A DNA stretch of 64,000 nucleotides from Lingula anatina (Eukaryota > Brachiopoda > Lingulata > Lingulida > Lingulidae): positions 510,866 through 574,865 of the forward strand of contig NW_019774958.1 of assembly GCF_001039355.2 (NCBI RefSeq), in the 5' to 3' direction. Of this stretch, positions 37,265-49,598 are shown in pieces (position 1 is the first letter of the stretch; each line of letters begins with the position of its first letter). The notes beneath the pieces were generated by a model. The model worked only from the letters and a program-made list of their open reading frames with translations. It did no database searches and was not told the DNA's origin. Position numbers and translations under genes: made by a program.

Positions 37265-40200
37265 TTTTTCCACCTTTTTATCATTTTCATCATTATACAG
37301 GTAATGAAAGTAATGAATCAAATATACCATCAGTATTAGATGTTGATTCCAATGTAACTATGTCAACAGAGTTATCTGAAACCTTTCAAATAGGTTAATT
37401 GTTTTATCAAATATATGCCTACCTAAAGAGTAATTTGTGCATGATTCTGGAATGGAAGAAAAATAAATAATGTTACTTTGCAAAGAGTAAAATCAACATT
37501 AAGCTGGAGCTTGCTGTGTAACATGTCCACTAATTTATGTCCATATAAAACAAACAGAACAATGAGCATGGGAGTATATTTGACAAGCAATCAGCATTTT
37601 ACTGAATATAGTCAATAATAAGCAGCAAATCATTCTATAAAATGTAGAGAAGCTGTCGCAGTAAACAGTGAGTCATTCAACACGAATTCTCTCAGTTGGC
37701 ACTTCCCACTGGATAAGCTGAACAGTAAACAATGCTTCTATCATGTTCTATAGGTTCAATAGATCATCAGAAACTAGCCTTAAAATATCCCAAGATGCCC
37801 ACAGATATAATAATGATCTTGCCTTAACATTAACTAAAATATATATAGCGTGGAAGAGCAACATTCCAGAGAGTTTTGCAACATAAATGTTCAATGTGTA
37901 GCAGGCCCAATGGTATGGCAATCATAACAAGGTATCAGTGCCCTACTCAGGATGCCTATAACTCTTGGTGTAAGAGCCACGTATGACATTCGGCATGTGC
38001 TTGGAGATCTTATCATATGTAGGTTATTATAGGTAGTAAGCTGGCTTTCTACAAAAAAAAAGTACATAGTAACAAAATTAATTATCAAAAATCCACAAAA
38101 TACAATCAGATAATCATAAGAATACATCAAAATATGATAATCTCAAAAAAAAAAAAAAAAAAAGCCAATGCTAAAGGTATTACCATAATGCTATAAATCT
38201 ACAATATAATAGAGCCCTTAATATAGTTATAATGTTGTATTTCCATAATACTGGCATACTGACTTTATTATTCACCAAGAAGCAATTAGCATACACACAA
38301 GTGTATACAACTTTAGTGTGAGGCATGTGAGCCGAGACCAAAAAGAGTAGATTTTTGTCTTATTTCCTTTAATCACCAGTCTGGGATTATTGACAAACAT
38401 AATTTGCCCAGACAGCAGTAAGTGTAATGTGCTAGTGTCTGACTTTCCACATGCCAGTTTAACATGATCCAATCTTTAACAGTGCACCTGCTTCTTCGTT
38501 TTAACCTCAAGGTAAATGCCGTAGGAGAGGAGAATCTATTTTTCACGATAAGGTAGATGTTTGAAAGGAAGTGGCTATCCCCTCCACCTACACTCTGTGC
38601 CAAAACTGGTTTAGAAGACATTTTCACTGAAGGGATATTAAACATGGCTCCATGGTTCATAATCCTCTATCATGCTTGGCTCATGACGACTGCCTGTTGG
38701 AACTTTTGTTCTCCTTCTGCCCAGAACGCTACTCTATAACAAAGCCTGGAGAATACAGACCCATACAGATGATTTTATGGCACAATTCCTATCAATTCAG
38801 TTGAAAATTGCCTGGCCCACGTGTTATGTTATTATACCTTTCAGAGAATTATGAACTTATAATTGAAATGGGAATAATAGGGTTATGCAGTCGCACAGCT
38901 TCTAATCTTTTACTATGCGAATCATAAAAGCCAGCTAACATATATTATGTAGTTTGAGGTAAAATATGTTTGCATTATTACCACAGCATTGAAATGAACC
39001 TCCTATATATATCACAAGTAGTATATGACATATGTCATTGTACCCCTGCCAAATTTTGTAAAATATTCATTCTAGGTTATTATCTAGCCGAAGTCAATGT
39101 TATACTAGTAATCTTCACTTAAAATACAAACCCTTTTCAGCTATCTATAATATTAATGTACAATTAACTACAGTTACCCCCATTCCCTGCTCTTTTGGTC
39201 ATAGTTAATGGTTCAAAGAAGTCTAGATACAGCAATCTTTAAAATATGAAATATATGCTGGTATATACGTATATCACAACCACTAGTAATCTGTAATGAC
39301 TTTTAATGTTGTTGCACATACAATCCATATCAGGTCAACAAAAAGTGAATGTGGTGGCTATATTTTCATGGCTATTTCCTTCCCTCCAGCTCTCTGCTGT
39401 CAAAAGGTTATAGCATACCAACAATAATATTATAACGACTGGATGTGCTAGTATATATGAATATCCAAGATAAAAATTGAATCACCCTATTTGTTCACAG
39501 TAGGCATTTCTGGGAATATTGGGAAATGGCTAGGGAATGAATCAAGGTTACCAAGATTGCAGGAAATAGCTGCCATCAAATATAGATTATATTGAACTCT
39601 AAATATTCTCAATGCCTGTACATATATTACATATTGTTTACCAGGCTAAGATAAAATTGTGTTACAACAAATAGTTATATAAGAATACTGTTTCTGTTGA
39701 TAGGTATCATTGCCCACCCAGAATCCCAGCAGGGCTGCTCTGTCTATAACCTATTTCTTATTGAGAACATTAGTGAATATAAAAGAGAGAGTAACTGGGT
39801 TGTCAGCAGTATGACAGATATGATGTATAATATGGAGAATACGACTGCTTCAAGGTGAATGGATTATAGATTATACATCAGCTTCTATGGGATGTGAAAA
39901 ATAAGTGGAATGAGAATATTAATTACAGGTTATCAAAAGAATGATTTCTTCTTGCATGTAATATAGCTCTATTTTCTTGACTAAGTTATTTATTGCACAG
40001 TATGAAGTGAAAATGAAAATCGAAATGCTCAAATATATTCAAGGCTGGTATATTTTGGTTCTTTGGTATGCTTTATCTGCTGTGAAGGAGAAATTAATAT
40101 GATCAACTATACCCTATAAAAAAATTTGCATGTTTCCTTGTGAGAGAAACATTCTGTAAATATTATTTCCCATTTGGTCTCTATAATAAGTGTTTGTTTT

Positions 40201-40432
40201 GTGTTGCAGGTCTCTAATGAAAACAAGCTGTTGGCTCCACTGCTGAGAAAACACCCAGACAGAGATCAGCTGATCATCTGGAGGCTCAGATAGACAGAAA
40301 TACTGACGGACCTGTTAGGACCACGCTACCTGACAACACTCCTGCCAACAGGGGGGGAACCGATATCGTTTCATAAACATTATATTTATCTCACGAAAGT
40401 AAAACAGAAATAAAATTGAAAGTGAAATGTAC
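37265..40432 (-). other. Intron downstream of distal first exon
   Basis: Unique, AT-rich sequence of the long first intron. No further coding exon is supported on the minus strand. A possible plus-strand exon at 40211-40294 is listed separately. Confidence 0.6.
40211..40294 (+). other. Possible plus-strand terminal exon (unassigned)
   Basis: A good acceptor (T-rich tract then GTTGCAG) precedes an open frame that reads VSNENKLLAPLLRKHPDRDQ then LIIWRLR and stops at TAG. The peptide is hydrophobic/charged in a protein-like pattern, and the segment is GC-richer than its flanks. No partner exon or homology is recognised, and it is antisense to the spectraplakin first intron. It may be chance. 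Confidence 0.2.
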
Positions 40433-40568
40433 CTGCAATTCTGAGGACTGCTCTGTCTGCAGGGTCCAGCTGCAATATACTGAGGGGGAGCTGGAGGTCC
40501 CTGAGCTCTGCGTGGAAGCTTCTGTCATCTTCGTATCCGCTCAGGTACCCAGGGTAATATTCCGCCAT
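40433..40568 (-). CDS. MACF1/DST ortholog: Spectraplakin first coding exon A (distal)
   Basis: 136 nt: 45 codons plus one base, starting MAEYYPGYLSGYEDD and ending LDPADRAVLRIA. The ATG has an in-frame TAA five codons upstream and good context (ACC before ATG, G after). The donor is CAG|GTACAT. The leftover G joins AT of the CH1 exon to give an Asp codon, so the joint reads RIADERDAVQ, which closely resembles the same junction in MACF1/DST and shot. This strongly supports it as the conserved upstream start. The N-terminus is acidic and Tyr-rich and probably disordered. Confidence 0.85.
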
Positions 40569-41578
40569 GGTTAATACGAATTACATCCCGTTAAGAAGAG
40601 GGAGAGGCAATCCTCTAACTGAGCTTGCTTGTGTGGTAGAGTAAGGTCAAACGCGGCTTTTAGAGCAGGGTCATCTCATGCTAATATGAACCGGTTTTCA
40701 CTATTCTCACTGCTTATGTATTTCCGCTGGGTTAATTCCTGGCCAGGGTTTAGGTGCGGGGTAGTGTGATGGTAAGCCAGCAGTCCTCGGTGTTCCTGCC
40801 TCACCGGTGTTCACGCTCACGCCGTAGACATAACATTGAACATGGCTGGCTCAGGTGCCTGCTGTTGAATCAAACTCTTATACTCCCTCCGTTGATTAAC
40901 AAGCTTTACATTAATTTCCTTGATTATCCTAATTTTGTAACACTGCAATTGATGTAAATAGACAGAATTAAGTGTATTTTTTGATAAATTTATGTGACTC
41001 CAGATGAAAATGATTCATTTTGATAAAAAACCAACCGAAATAAATTTTAGATAAGAACAGCATTATTGAATTCGATCACAACATGTAACACTATTAACGA
41101 TTGGACACGCTGTTCTGCCTTAGGTCATGACCTTTACTAATTCACACATGCTGATGATCTCACTCTAAGGTCAAAGTTTGTATGTATCGTTTATGATACA
41201 TCACGCAAAAATGAAAAAAAAAATCAAGTGAGACATTGTACCACTAATTTTTGTTGTCCAAATTTCGTTATTGAAAGGGTTATGGAGAACAGATATATAG
41301 CACTTTTATACAAATACACTGTACTTTTATACTTTTTTCAAATATAACGAAATTTGTAAATAACTATTTTTTGGCTTTAATTTTTAAAAATTGGTTTATG
41401 AGCTGTGCTGTAGTATGATGTATCATCTGGGTTTTACAGATTATTATCTAATTGTCCAACAGGCCAATAAATAAAATGCAGACAGAATAAATATAAGCAT
41501 CTAAAATAATTCATTAAGACATGTTCATTGTGCTTCAAGATTAATTATGCATAAAATATGTTCTCACAAGTATTTTTT
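40569..41578. promoter_or_regulatory. Upstream flank of distal first exon
   Basis: About 1 kb between the distal ATG and the left end of the transposon block. It must hold the 5' UTR and probably a promoter if exon A starts transcripts, but I see no convincing TATA box or initiator. The first 250 bases are less AT-rich than the surroundings. The transposon block therefore starts only about 1 kb upstream of this start codon. Confidence 0.3.
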
Positions 41579-41604
41579 TGTACAGACACAGATGTGTCTG
41601 TACA
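41579..41604. repeat. Left terminal palindrome
   Basis: TGTACAGACACA, then GA, then its exact complement. It is preceded by a run of seven T. The same palindrome, with centres of 0 or 2 bases, ends the elements at 62991 and 27657. Confidence 0.93.
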
Positions 41605-41639
41605 TATAGCAGTCACCTGCGTCTGTCGTTGCCGTCGCC

Positions 41640-42140
41640 GAGCACCTTTACCAATAACATGATTAGTGGAAAAAAGTTTTTCTTTTGGCTTGAAACTTAC
41701 AGAACTGATGAATATTCATAACATGCAGGTCAAGTTAGAAAATCAGCATGATCGGGCCATTCTTATGGAAGATATACTGTTTTTTCACTTTTTTGATCAT
41801 ATATGCAACCCTGTTAACATGATAAGTGAAAAACTGCTTTACTTTTTGGCTTGAAACTTACAGAGCTGTTAAATATTCATAATATGCAGGCCAAGTTCCA
41901 AAATCAGGATGATCGGGCCATTTTTATAAAAGTTATGCTGTTTTTTTCATTTTTTTTTCTGCATTTATGCAACACCGATAACAAGATAAGTGGAAAACCA
42001 TTTTTCCTTTTGGCTTGAAACTTACAGAACTGATGAATATCCATAATATGCAGGTTAAGTTAGAAAATTGGCATGATCTTGCCATATTTATAAAAAGTTT
42101 GCTGTTTTTTTCACTTTCACTTTTCACTTCAGCATATATG
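41640..42140 (+). repeat. Three tandem units of about 162 bp in the left arm
   Basis: Units repeat at spacings of 161 and 164 bp, marked by GAAACTTACAGA at about 41692, 41853 and 42017, each followed by a shared stretch with GATCGGGCCAT and a T-rich run. The right arm has two units with 163-bp spacing (near 62701 and 62864) in inverted orientation, so unit number differs between arms. Confidence 0.88.
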
Positions 42141-42703
42141 CAACACCTATAACACATTTTAAGGAAAAACGATTGAATTTTCACAGGAGTGATCAATGTT
42201 ACTGAAATACAGATAGTTTTGAAAATAAGGTTGATCTGTTAAGTTTTGGTGAAGTTATGCCTTTCTTTGTATATAGGTGTTTTTTTCCTCAAATTTAATT
42301 CTCATGCATGTTAAGAGTCTCATTTTTGAACTAATTAGATATGCAAAGTTGTTCTTTTGACATTCTCTGCATCTTAACAATATTGTTAGTTGATTATTTA
42401 AAAATGATGGTAAACCTGTTATTGTGCATTGTGTAATAAAGTGTCAAAAATGAGATCTTTACAGTTTGTCAGATTCAATCATTCACTAAGTTCAGAATCT
42501 CAGAATGGAGCAAATTGGACTTTAAAAATTGTTCCATTGATATTTTTCTAATGTCAACAATTTTTTTAGTTGATCATTTAAAAATGACAGTAAATTGATT
42601 ATTTTGTTTTATGTAAAAAAAAAGGTGCTGAAAATGGTAAGTAAATCATTTCAGTACAGTTATCTCTTGTTTACATTTTGGCATTTTGGGGGTGTGACTC
42701 TTA

Positions 42704-43233
42704 GGGTTCGTTCCCGCGAAAAATCTATTTTCTAAAAATCTAAAAATTTATTGGCCGTATCTTGTGATCACGGTCTGTGCCCTGAATACCCCATGCCGTA
42801 ATTACTGGCAGCGCGAGCGAGTTACTTCCAAAGCTGTAATTAATTAATTCTCGGCTGCGCTCAGAGAAGATTCTCATACCTTGATGCATGCGCAGCAGGA
42901 AGTTAGAAAGTAAATGCGGTCGCAGTTGCTTTGAAAAATGTGTATGTCGATTTTGTGCAACAAGCACTACCACTAGCCACGTTACGCCCCTGTATAATTG
43001 AGTCGTCACAACTAAACTGATGAACTCCACAGCTCAGAGATACTACTGTGCATGCGTCAAGGTGTCAGAATCTCCTCCGAGCGCAGCCGAGAATTAATTA
43101 CAGCTTTGGAAGTAACTGGCTCGCGCTGCCAGTAATTACGCCATGGGGTATTCAGGGCAAAGACCGTGATCACAAGATACCGCCAATAGATTTTTAGATT
43201 TTTAGAAAATAGATTTTTCATGTGAATGAACCC
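42704..43233. mobile_element. PIF/Harbinger-like foldback MITE, second copy
   Basis: 530 bp, same family as 35097-35616 but with the loop in the opposite orientation. Ends GGGTTCGTTC and GAATGAACCC are flanked by TTA on both sides. The related element at about 60180 lacks it (GTGACTCTCAACTTCC), giving an independent empty-site comparison. Arms include CTATTTTCTAAAAATCT and TATTCAGGGCA-type segments. Confidence 0.78.
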
Positions 43234-43742
43234 TTAACTTCCATGGCCTTGAAGACCTTTTCATGTCACATTTTCTGAATATCCATGATACTTTTATTTT
43301 ACTATTAAAAATTTACAACAGAAAAAAATTGTGTTACGCCAACATTAATTGCTATAGATGAATAACAGTCTCTTATTTTTATCAAACTCAGTGGGGTTAT
43401 ATCATGTTCATACAGCTAGATTAAAAGATTGAATAGCAGCGTTATTGGAATTTTTTGTTATGTTTTATTTTAAATTTTTTAAAAATTATTTTTCAAACAC
43501 GAGCATCTTCAAGATGCGACTTTTAAGCCCCCATCCACCAGAAGTGCTGTACATTTTCTGTATTTCCACATGAGCAATTGTATTGGTTTTTATGTCTTTA
43601 AACATTATGTAATATTATTTTATGCACTGTCATCATTTTTCACATATTGGGATTTTCATTATGTGAATTTGAACTCTCACATATGGGCCTGAGTAATGTA
43701 ATTTTTTTCACCATGTTACCTGTGGTGGATGATTAAATTTAA

Positions 43743-44075
43743 AGGGATAATAACTTCGTTTTGGCCAAAAATTGAATTTTCCTGGAGTAAACAACAATTT
43801 CCCCATACTTACCAATGGTTATTGAATCACTTTCTACAATCAAAGTTAGTCCCAGAATTTTTTCTAAAAAGTTTTTTTCTTTTTTTGTAATAATCTCTTA
43901 AGAGATTATAACAGAGTTTAGCCATCTATGGAGGTCTCGTAGTCCGATGAAAAGCTCAGATATCAGAATAATAGCTATAACTGCCATTTTTGTGGTAAAA
44001 CAGAATATATTTCTATGAGTTGTTAACAATGTCTTATTGTGGAATATAGATCTCATACAAAGAGTTATTATCCCT
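43743..44075. mobile_element. TTAA-target MITE, copy 1
   Basis: 333 bp with 13-bp terminal inverted repeats AGGGATAATAACT, flanked on both sides by TTAA. TTAA targets are typical of piggyBac and Kolobok; which of the two cannot be decided. Related copies lie at 47859-48176 (inverted) and, with its left end missing, at about 60963-61285. Confidence 0.75.
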
Positions 44076-45014
44076 TTAAATTAAGTGTTGATTGTGCTGT
44101 TATAAACATTATTTATTAATGTATCAAAATTGACAAAATGACCTATTTTTTTTGCATCTTTTTAAGGTGTGACTTATGGGCCTGAAGACCTTTACTACTC
44201 ACATTTGTAATTTTCCCTTGAGTACAAGTTCAGAGCTATAAAGTAAATTAAGATTCAAGTGGCCATTAAATGAGATTACGTAAAACACATTTGTTGATAC
44301 TATAAACTCCCATAGGTTGAGTTCTCTGCCAGATAAGTGTCCATTATAAGGAAGCAGTGATAATAATGCAGGTAAATATTGTTTAATATTGCAAATAAGT
44401 TTTCAAAGAAAATTATTTTGTGTAATGCCAACATTAATGCTATAGATGAATAACAGTACCTTATCTATCCTCAAACTCAATGGGGTTATTCATATCATGT
44501 TAATACAGCAAGATTGAAAGTTTGAATAAACGTTGAAATATTTTTCTTGTTTTTTTATTTATTTTTTTTTAAACACTGGCACTTTCAAGATGTCACTTTT
44601 AACTCCCATCCATTTGAACCTCTGCACATTTTCTGTATTTCCACATGAGCAATTGTTAGGTATTTATGTCTTTAAACATTATGTAGTATTATTTTATGCA
44701 CTGTCATCATTTTTTAATATTGTGATTTTCATTATGTGAATTTGAACTCTCATGGCCCTGAAACTGTAATCTTATTGCAGGGGCAGATTGAGACCGTCTT
44801 CTGGGCCTTCTGGAAGACGGTCAGATTTTAATGTTTACATTGACGGGTGTCTATTTTTTTCTGTTGGAAAACCATCAAAAACAGAGGATGGATCAACAAA
44901 GATAATTTGGAATATTGTCAGAAAATATCTCTCCAGTTCCCTCCTGTTATTGACCATGTTATCTGTTGTTCATGATTACAATTCAGTGTTGATTAACAGC
45001 ATTATTTATTAATG

Positions 45015-45143
45015 CATCAAAAAGTCCATGTCCATCATCTTCTTTAACCTGTAAAAAGACATGAAAAACCAAAATTAGATTTTGTCTATTTACCCATCCC
45101 ACCACACCAATAGAAATGAAATTTACTAACCTAAGCTTGGATC
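45015..45143. repeat. Partial unit of the 142-bp array
   Basis: One diverged, incomplete unit of the array found at 57990-59400, same strand. It is cut off in TTGGATC at the N at 45144. The break inside a repeat unit suggests an assembly join or a collapsed array. Confidence 0.75.
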
Positions 45144-45144
45144 N
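45144..45144. other. Single N inside a tandem-repeat unit
   Basis: The ambiguous base interrupts the repeat unit mid-motif, and the sequence to its right is unrelated to the repeat. Continuity across this point is doubtful. Confidence 0.75.
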
Positions 45145-46573
45145 AGTCTCAAGATAAGTTTTTCACTGTTTTAATCCATGAGTGATTGTTTACATTTTTA
45201 AATGTATTAAAATAGTTGCTGGAATATTTCTGTAATCATCTAGGCTTTTTCATAAATACAATACAGTAGTACACACATCCACTTTTTATTCCCCTTCAAA
45301 ATAAGTGTAAAAATATATTAAATGATACATATTTTTGCTATGTTTGATAATTATGTAATTGACTTAGTGGATAGGGAGCTTTTATTTGTAGTTCAAGATA
45401 CATTAGAACTCACAAAGCATACAATGTAGCTGTGTTTGATGCTGTAGAATGAAACTCGCTTGAACTGCTTGTGTGAGTTTTTAATCAATGACCTTCTCTT
45501 AAGTTTTAAATGACCATGTATCACAGTTGAAGTGTACTATGCAATTTATTTTTGAATCAATAAATTTTCTTTTACTGATATTAGAGTTAAAGGGTTAATT
45601 AATAAATACTGATGCAGTTTAAAATAGGTTCTCTTAGTTCTCATGGATATACTTTCTTAAGATTTATTACTTATACATGTCTGTGTAAGAAAAATTAAAA
45701 GGTACACATTTTCTTTAACAATTCAAACATGTTCTGCACCTGTGTAGCATTTGCAGAGTAGGAGGGTGGCTAACTGTGCAGAATGATTATTTCAAACAAT
45801 CTTTCTTAGGTTTACAGCTTTTTTAGGTTTTTACAGTGAGCCCATAGTATATTCAGACTTAAATGTAGACTTTTAGCAGAATTAATTGTAGATAATAACT
45901 AGTTCACCTGTGTAAAAATATGCAATTGATAGATGCTTGCTGCAGAAATAGGGGATCATTGTTTGGCTGATTTAACTTGTCATCCAGATCATCAGCTTTT
46001 GGGGTAAGAGAATCTTTTGTTTTACCCCTATGGAGACAGGATGAGTTTCTAGTACAGGGTAGTAGCATTTTTATAACTTTGCTGTGCTTTTGATTTAGTG
46101 CACATTGACTTGACAGTGTGATTATTAAAGGTAACCATCAACACCACACTTCAGCAACTTTTAGAAGAGGTCAGTTCATTTCCCTCTCCCCCCCGTATAA
46201 GTAGGTATGATTGGTTAATAAAGGGATTAAGCTTAATTGCTTTCAAGCAGACAGTCCGTCCCACCAAGCTACAGGTTGACCTAACTTGAGAATATTCCCT
46301 TTGAAAATGTATTATAATGACTAGGCTCATCATCAGGGGATGAACAATTTAAATATTTATTAATGGATGGATGGATGGATGTTCATTTAAATAACCTGTG
46401 AAAGTAGTTTTTGGTATGTGGTGTACAACAAACAAGTGGTTGAAAAGTGTTATTCATTCTGTATAACTCCAGTGAGGTAATTTGGCATTTTTTTTCAACA
46501 GGGAAACTTTACCCTTGATTAAACCTTGACATGGATAAAAATGCCATGTTCATTGTCACCCACACTTGAAGCA

Positions 46574-46611
<38 letters not shown>

Positions 46612-47858
46612 TTTGTGTTAAATTTCTATTACAATTGACTCCTGAGTATTTCCTGAGTCATTAATATTGAAATGATTCTTTTCTGTTACTGACTGATTAG
46701 AAATAAGTTGTGTATACATGTAGATCTGCCAAAAGTGTAAATGTGCTTTTCATTTGTTCTATGAACTTAGGTGTTGGATTCAAATTTGCCCACATATCCA
46801 CATACACAAATGCATGTTCAGTTACGGAGTTACAAAAGTACTAAAAATATGTTTTAATCAAGTACTCAGTTATCTCATGCTCGTTAGTATATGTAGCTGA
46901 TTCCCATTCAGTTTGTAAGAGCTATGAGGCAAGAGATTCTTTTTCTATTATTTTACAGGTTAATTAGAGGAATCTAAAGTAATACTAACAGTTATCAAAG
47001 GTACCAAGTTCCTTTATTTTTTGCTTTGTTCTGTAATGAATCTGTTTGGAAGCTAGTAGTAATTAGATTAATTTAATCTAAGGTAATTTAAGATATCATA
47101 GGTATTTTGTTTACAAAAAAGTCAACCTGGTACAGATATTCTGTATATAAAGAGAAGAAATGTTATCATTGCACTTATTTTCAGTAGCCATGGCTTCCTA
47201 ATTTCACTTGTTTTCTGACATCTTGATTAAAGAATATCAATACATATTGTATAAAGAGTAAAAACAGTAAAGAGTTTAAAGCTAGGCTGAGCAAGTTTGA
47301 ACATGTCCCAAAAGTACTATTTTCTCCTGCAAATTTTCCCAAAATTTTTAATAATGATACAACCCTTAGATAATAGTTTTTCTGAGTGTATCTTGTCATA
47401 ATTTACATCCCAGTCTAACAACTGAGCTTTGACATATTAAGACAAATAAATGTGTCTTAATCAAACTTGTTACCAGGCCCAATATAAGTTGGTAAGTCCA
47501 GATCATTCCAGTTGTACTTTCTGTAAAGGCAGGAAGAAGAGTACAGCAAAATTTTATGGTTTTCACAGCATTCACTATTAAATTGTTCTTATTCTTTTAA
47601 AATGGAATAAAACATTGAATCCATGTGCAGGGTACAGGTTTACCAATCACTTGTAATATGAGAAAGATACTCTTTTCCCCATGAAAATTTCATTTGGCAA
47701 GAAAACATAAATATTTTATGTTGAGTTTTAGTGATGCTTAATTTCAGCTCACAGTTTCAGTTACAAAGCACTACTTGAGGCTTTCAACCTCATCAACTTG
47801 GCAATAGATATACTTCATTCATTTAGAATAGTGATAAGTTAAGATGCATTTGGATTAA
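45145..47858. other. Non-coding sequence inside the mobile-element region
   Basis: AT-rich sequence without recognisable coding or transposon ends. It holds a CA microsatellite (46574-46609) and a short ATGG run near 46366. It could be host DNA or element body. Confidence 0.5.
46574..46609. repeat. CA dinucleotide microsatellite
   Basis: About 18 uninterrupted CA units. Confidence 0.95.
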
Positions 47859-48176
47859 AGGGATAATAACTCTTTGTATGAAATATATATTTCACAATAA
47901 AAACATTGTAAACAACTCATAGAAATATAATATATTCTGTTTTACCACAAAAATGGCAGTTATAGCTATTATTCTGATATCCGAGCTTGTCATTGGACAT
48001 GTGACCTCCATAGATGGCTATACTCTGTAATAATCTCTTAATAGATTATTGCAAAAAAACATACTTTTAAGGAAAAAAAACAGGGACTAACTTTGAATGT
48101 AGAAGTGAATTCATTAACCATTGATAGGTATAGGAGAATTGTTCATGTTTTGTCCAAAACAAATAGTTATTATCCC
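47859..48176. mobile_element. TTAA-target MITE, copy 2 (inverted)
   Basis: About 318 bp, the reverse complement of the 43743-44075 element with moderate divergence. It starts AGGGATAATAACT after TTAA and ends at TTATTATCCC before TTAA. It lies just upstream of the Helentron coding remnants. Confidence 0.75.
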
Positions 48177-48717
48177 TTAAATGTTTTACCAAAAACCGAA
48201 TGAATGCAACCATATAGTTTCAGATAGTACTACTTAAAGCAATGCCAAAAGACATTTTATATTACCCATAAATGGGTTCTTTTGCCTGCTTTCTAAGCCA
48301 TATATAAAAAGGACTGATAAGTAGCTCACATAAGTAGGCCAAATTTACCACCAACGAAGGTACATTTTAAGTCTCTTTTATGGTTGATATATGATTAATT
48401 TGGTCTGACCTTTGCCATGTTGATTTAACCTTCACTTATACAAGTAACTAGTAGAAGTGCTTACATGGGTTACTGGGAATTCACTCTCCACTGATACTCA
48501 GTTTACATGCACCTTTAATTACAGAATTAACACATTAATAAATAATGTTTCACAGTGCACTTCTTCTTAGTCATGGTAGTTTGTGGAAAGATTCTTATCA
48601 TGCAGTTGCACTCAAAAGAAACTGTTTACCACTCTTTCATTTCCCATTATATTTTATTCCTTTTAACCAGCTTGTTATATTCTTGGCAATAAATATAGTA
48701 TTTTTATACTTTTTTAG

Positions 48718-49054
48718 ATGCCTAGCTTGAAAAAACAGTTTGGCTACAAAAAGGGCACTGCAGAAGAAAAAGAACAAAGAAAGTCAACAGAGGGTGGCTG
48801 AGGCAAACAGGCCTCCTACTGTGTCTGCTTCAGCAGCCACACCCACCTCAGTGGGAACTGAGTTGCTTGTGGCTACTTCGGTAGCCATGCCCACCTCTGT
48901 GGGAACTGTGTTGTCTGTGGCTACTTCGGTAGCCACGCCCACCTCGGTGGGAACTGAGTTGACAGAGTTTACTGAGTTGACAGATTTTACTGAGTTGACA
49001 GAGTTTACTGAGATTACTATTGATTCAGATGATACTGTTTATGGAGCTCATTAA
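48718..49054 (+). pseudogene. Helentron N-terminal low-complexity segment
   Basis: An ATG at 48718 opens MPSLKKQFGYKKGTAEEKEQ and hits a stop near 48793. The neighbouring frame continues with three repeats of the type TSVGTELLVATSVA and a run of TELTEFTEL-type repeats up to 49054. The switch between frames is a likely frameshift. A basic start followed by Ser/Thr-rich repeats is compatible with the linker ahead of the basic repeats. No catalytic motif. Confidence 0.55.
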
Positions 49055-49598
49055 GATGCTACAGTTGAGACAGATGCTACAGTTGACACAGATTATCCTG
49101 AAATGCCCATCAGTTTGAGTGCCACTGATGCTGCAGATCCTTCAATTAAGTCTATGAAATATTCAGATCATACATAATCAGATATGTCAGCCTTACTTGT
49201 AAAGTCAAAAATGCCAGTTAACCCAAAGCTCTCAACAGTACCCCAAAAATTAAAGAAAAATCACAACAATCAGTTTCTTCTGAAATTCTAAAAAATGATC
49301 CTCAAATAGTAACATTAACATCATCGCTTAAACCTTTGGAAAAGAATGTTCATGTCAGAAAACTTGCTACAAGATTAAGATAAATTTAAAAACCGGTTTA
49401 ATGGACAAGGTTGCCAGTACATTTCAGTACAGAAAAGCAACATTGACAAAATACACTGGTAATCCCATTACTTCTGATTCCATCTCTTCCATTTTTGATA
49501 AAACAAATTTGCACAAACCCCATATGAAAATATTACATGATGAAATGAAGAAGCAGTTAAAATGGGCAGAAGACAAACAATAAAGCAAAATTAACACA

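Larger units (their letters stand above)
127..40568 (-). other. MACF1/DST ortholog: Spectraplakin gene, 5' portion (MACF1/DST/shot family)
   Basis: Fifteen minus-strand exons with GT-AG junctions join in phase into one reading frame of about 622 codons that runs off the left edge. Domain order is a short N-terminus (residues 1-45), CH1 (about 46-153), CH2 (about 154-275) and plakin/spectrin repeats (from about 284). Tandem CH domains bind F-actin, and the family crosslinks actin to microtubules and intermediate filaments at the cortex and at junctions. The family call rests on close matches I recognise: the start of CH1 ([20 protein letters not shown]), the CH2 core ([17 protein letters not shown]), the linker VPQPDEKSVLTYVSSLYN and the plakin-type helices that follow. 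Plectin shares this layout; the distal first exon ending LDPADRAVLRIADERD fits MACF1/DST/shot better. The C-terminal EF-hand and GAS2 part lies outside the window. Confidence 0.93.
42563..45010 (+). repeat. Left copy of a 2.2-kb Helentron module
   Basis: Direct-repeat partner of about 60055-62235, allowing for the MITE inserted at 42704 and a deletion of about 430 bp near 43300. Internally it has two rough tandem units, each starting with GGTGTGACT-type sequence and containing CCTGAAGACCTTT. No coding capacity recognised. Confidence 0.75.
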
